From assembly GCF_000423565.1 (NCBI RefSeq), contig NZ_KE384047.1:41487-81753 (forward strand): 40,267 bases of DNA. Reading direction: 5' to 3'. The DNA is from Runella zeae DSM 19591. Lineage in GTDB: Bacteria > Bacteroidota > Bacteroidia > Cytophagales > Spirosomataceae. The notes under the pieces are model-generated. The model had not been told where the DNA came from. It did no database searches and saw nothing but the letters and a program-made list of their open reading frames with translations. The position numbers and the translations under genes are program-made. Shown here one piece after another: positions 38,951 to 40,267 of the stretch (position 1 is its first letter; every line of letters starts with the position of its first letter).

Positions 38951-39823
38951 TTAGGGGCATTTTTTGATATAGTCCAAAAACTTCGTGGGGGGAATGCCTA
39001 GTTCTTGCCAAGTTTTCTCAGCGTCAAATTGCTCAGGATAGTTGTTGAGGGCTTCGATGATATGGGCGGCATAATTAAATCTATTGGTAAATTTTCCTAG
39101 AAACTTCAATAGCCCAAAAGGAGCTCGCATGATTCTGATTTTGGCTTTGGGGTAATGTTCTGCAAATAAAGTAGCGGCTTCATCGGCAGTATATCCTTCT
39201 TGTCCCTGTATAGTATATTCGTTGTTGCCATTGTGGTGCTCAAAAGCTCTGATTACTTGCTTCCCATAATCGCTCCCTGAAATCAAATACATTTTATACT
39301 TTGAGGTACCGGAAAGCAAGAGGTTGTTGCCCTGACGATAAGCACCTTTTCCAAAGCTTTCCATAAATGTGGAAGGGTAAAAAATAGAATAAGGAATACC
39401 GCTGCTTTTGATTTGAGAAACAGCATCGACTTTGAGTCTAAATACCCACCAGTCAAAATTATGTTGACCTTGGTAGAAATGCACCAACGATGAAAGATAC
39501 CCAATTCTTGACAGAGAGGTTTCTTTTGCGGCTTTTAGAATATTCGCTAATCCTTCTCGTTCGGGTTGAAAATCGTGTTCCCCGCTTTCTTGTTTTACCG
39601 AAAGATTGAGATATAAAAAATCCTGATTTTCCAAAAATTTTTTGAGTCTTGCTACGTCAGTGAGGTTGCCTATCGTAATGTTGACCTTCTTCCCAAAAAG
39701 CTTTTGTGCTTTGGTTGGATTGCGGACAAAAATACTGACTTCATATCCTGCACTAAGAAACTCCTCTGTGACGGGCTGCCCCAGCATCCCCGTGGCTCCT
39801 ATAATTGCTATTTTTTTCATCAT
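38951..39823 (-). CDS. NAD(P)-binding NmrA-like Rossmann protein
   Basis: A 290-residue atypical short-chain dehydrogenase-like protein. It opens with the dinucleotide-binding motif MKKIAIIGATGMLGQPV (GATGxxG) and continues with FVRNPTKAQKLFGKKVNITIGNLTDVARL. The order FYQGQHNFDWWVFRLKVDAVSQIKSSGIPYSIFYPSTFME fits the NmrA/HSCARG-type group. The classical YxxxK catalytic pair is not present, so it may sense redox cofactors or act on an unidentified small molecule. Two candidate starts (ATG at 39823 and 39820) differ by one residue. It is convergent with the HhH gene; no operon partner is seen. Confidence 0.82.
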   Translation of the reverse strand: MMKKIAIIGATGMLGQPVTEEFLSAGYEVSIFVRNPTKAQKLFGKKVNITIGNLTDVARLKKFLENQDFLYLNLSVKQESGEHDFQPEREGLANILKAAKETSLSRIGYLSSLVHFYQGQHNFDWWVFRLKVDAVSQIKSSGIPYSIFYPSTFMESFGKGAYRQGNNLLLSGTSKYKMYLISGSDYGKQVIRAFEHHNGNNEYTIQGQEGYTADEAATLFAEHYPKAKIRIMRAPFGLLKFLGKFTNRFNYAAHIIEALNNYPEQFDAEKTWQELGIPPTKFLDYIKKCP

Positions 39824-39959
39824 CTAACGGATTAGGTATAGGAAGTGCTTTGTGGGGGCTAAAGTTACAAAAACTGTCTTAGCAGTCATATCTATTCTTA
39901 TGATAGAAATTATCGCCATCGCCAAAATATAGCTATTAGAGTTGTTTTCTTGTTGATTA

Positions 39960-40267
39960 CTAACAAGTTATCTTTTTCTTAAAGTCGATTTTGAAGTTCC
40001 AAAGGCCTGCGCATAATTCAATACTTTCATCAAATTTTTCCTTAGATTTTCCTCTATACTTGTTAATTAAAATATGATAACGTTTTATTCCTGCAATTGC
40101 ATTTTCTACAAAAACTCGCTTTTTACTAATAGACTTGTTGTAGTTTTTTTGCTCTAATGTTAAGCTTGGATAAGGATTTTTTTTGCTTTTTTTGGGCTTT
40201 TTAAATGGAATCTTTAAAGACAAAAATTTGTATTCTTTCTGAATACCAAGATAACCTAAATCAACAT
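39960..40267 (-). CDS. IS5-like (DDE_Tnp_4) transposase, C-terminal part
   Basis: A partial gene: the frame is open to the right-hand edge of the window and stops at TAG 39962-39960. The visible end, reading VDLGYLGIQKEYKFLSLKI, then KKPKKSKK, LTLEQKNYNK and RVFVENAIAGIKRYHILINKYRGKS, matches the C-terminal region of IS5-type/HARBI1-like DDE transposases. The E of VENAI is the likely third acidic residue. The N-terminal two-thirds lie outside. Whether the element is intact cannot be judged. The internal TTG at 40223 is not the true start. Confidence 0.85.
   Translation of the reverse strand, partial: VDLGYLGIQKEYKFLSLKIPFKKPKKSKKNPYPSLTLEQKNYNKSISKKRVFVENAIAGIKRYHILINKYRGKSKEKFDESIELCAGLWNFKIDFKKKITC

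Overview
The window looks like chromosome from a Bacteroidota, probably a Cytophagales/Spirosomaceae-type bacterium. The grounds are: promoters of the TTTG-N19-TAnnTTTG class with little Shine-Dalgarno signal; a large surface protein ending in a type IX secretion (T9SS) C-terminal sorting domain; a hybrid one-protein two-component sensor ending in an AraC domain; an OMP_b-brl_3 outer-membrane barrel; a Uma2-family protein; and a Ccm cytochrome c system of the CcmBCDEF type. No genus can be named from sequence alone. Most of the window is ordinary chromosome. The only mobile element seen is a transposase 3' end at the right edge.

Layout. 1-3.3 kb: a class D beta-lactamase (-), then hppD and phhA (+, Phe to Tyr to homogentisate), then tRNA-Ser(GCU) and tRNA-Pro(UGG) behind a strong promoter. 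3.3-4 kb: a leader with an intrinsic terminator, then a small secreted protein built from 11-residue repeats. 4-7.5 kb (-): a four-gene run, TRIC-type channel, SBF transporter, PlsC-like acyltransferase and HD hydrolase. 7.5-8.1 kb: a non-coding hairpin array. 8.1-10.6 kb: outer-membrane barrel protein. 11.2-12.3 kb: secreted serine hydrolase. 12.4-19 kb (-): a giant T9SS adhesin-like protein behind a 7TM-DISM hybrid histidine kinase, with a pair of 13-bp direct repeats 21 bp apart between them. 19.2-20.1 kb: DUF4142 lipoprotein and a 66-residue protein. 20.2-21.3 kb (-): a small alpha+beta protein and an AraC regulator, with a 48-bp tandem duplication upstream. 21.5-25.4 kb: DUF6786 lipoprotein and a large zinc metalloprotease. 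25.4-27.1 kb: a 41-residue membrane ORF (-), then a 2-hydroxyacid dehydrogenase and a SnoaL-like secreted protein (+). 27.1-28.1 kb: an apparently orphan promoter (possible ncRNA) and a PliI-type lysozyme inhibitor (-). 28.2-33 kb (-): ccmB-C-D-(31-aa ORF)-E-F. 33-35 kb (-): an MFS transporter and a Uma2 protein. 35.1-36.2 kb: a PadR regulator and a membrane partner. 36.3-40.3 kb: glycyl-tRNA synthetase (-), a helix-hairpin-helix protein (+), an NmrA-like protein (-) and the transposase fragment (-).

Functional themes: aromatic amino-acid catabolism; cytochrome c maturation with a CXXXY-type CcmE and no local CcmA, CcmG or CcmH; cell-surface display and its probable regulator; and envelope defence (beta-lactamase, serine hydrolase, lysozyme inhibitor). 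The least conventional elements are the repeat-peptide gene with its terminator leader, the hairpin array at 7.66-7.92 kb with a sequence-related hairpin at 20.08 kb, the tiny ORF coupled inside the ccm operon, and the orphan promoter at 27.3 kb. I saw no complete novel multi-gene defence or biosynthetic system.
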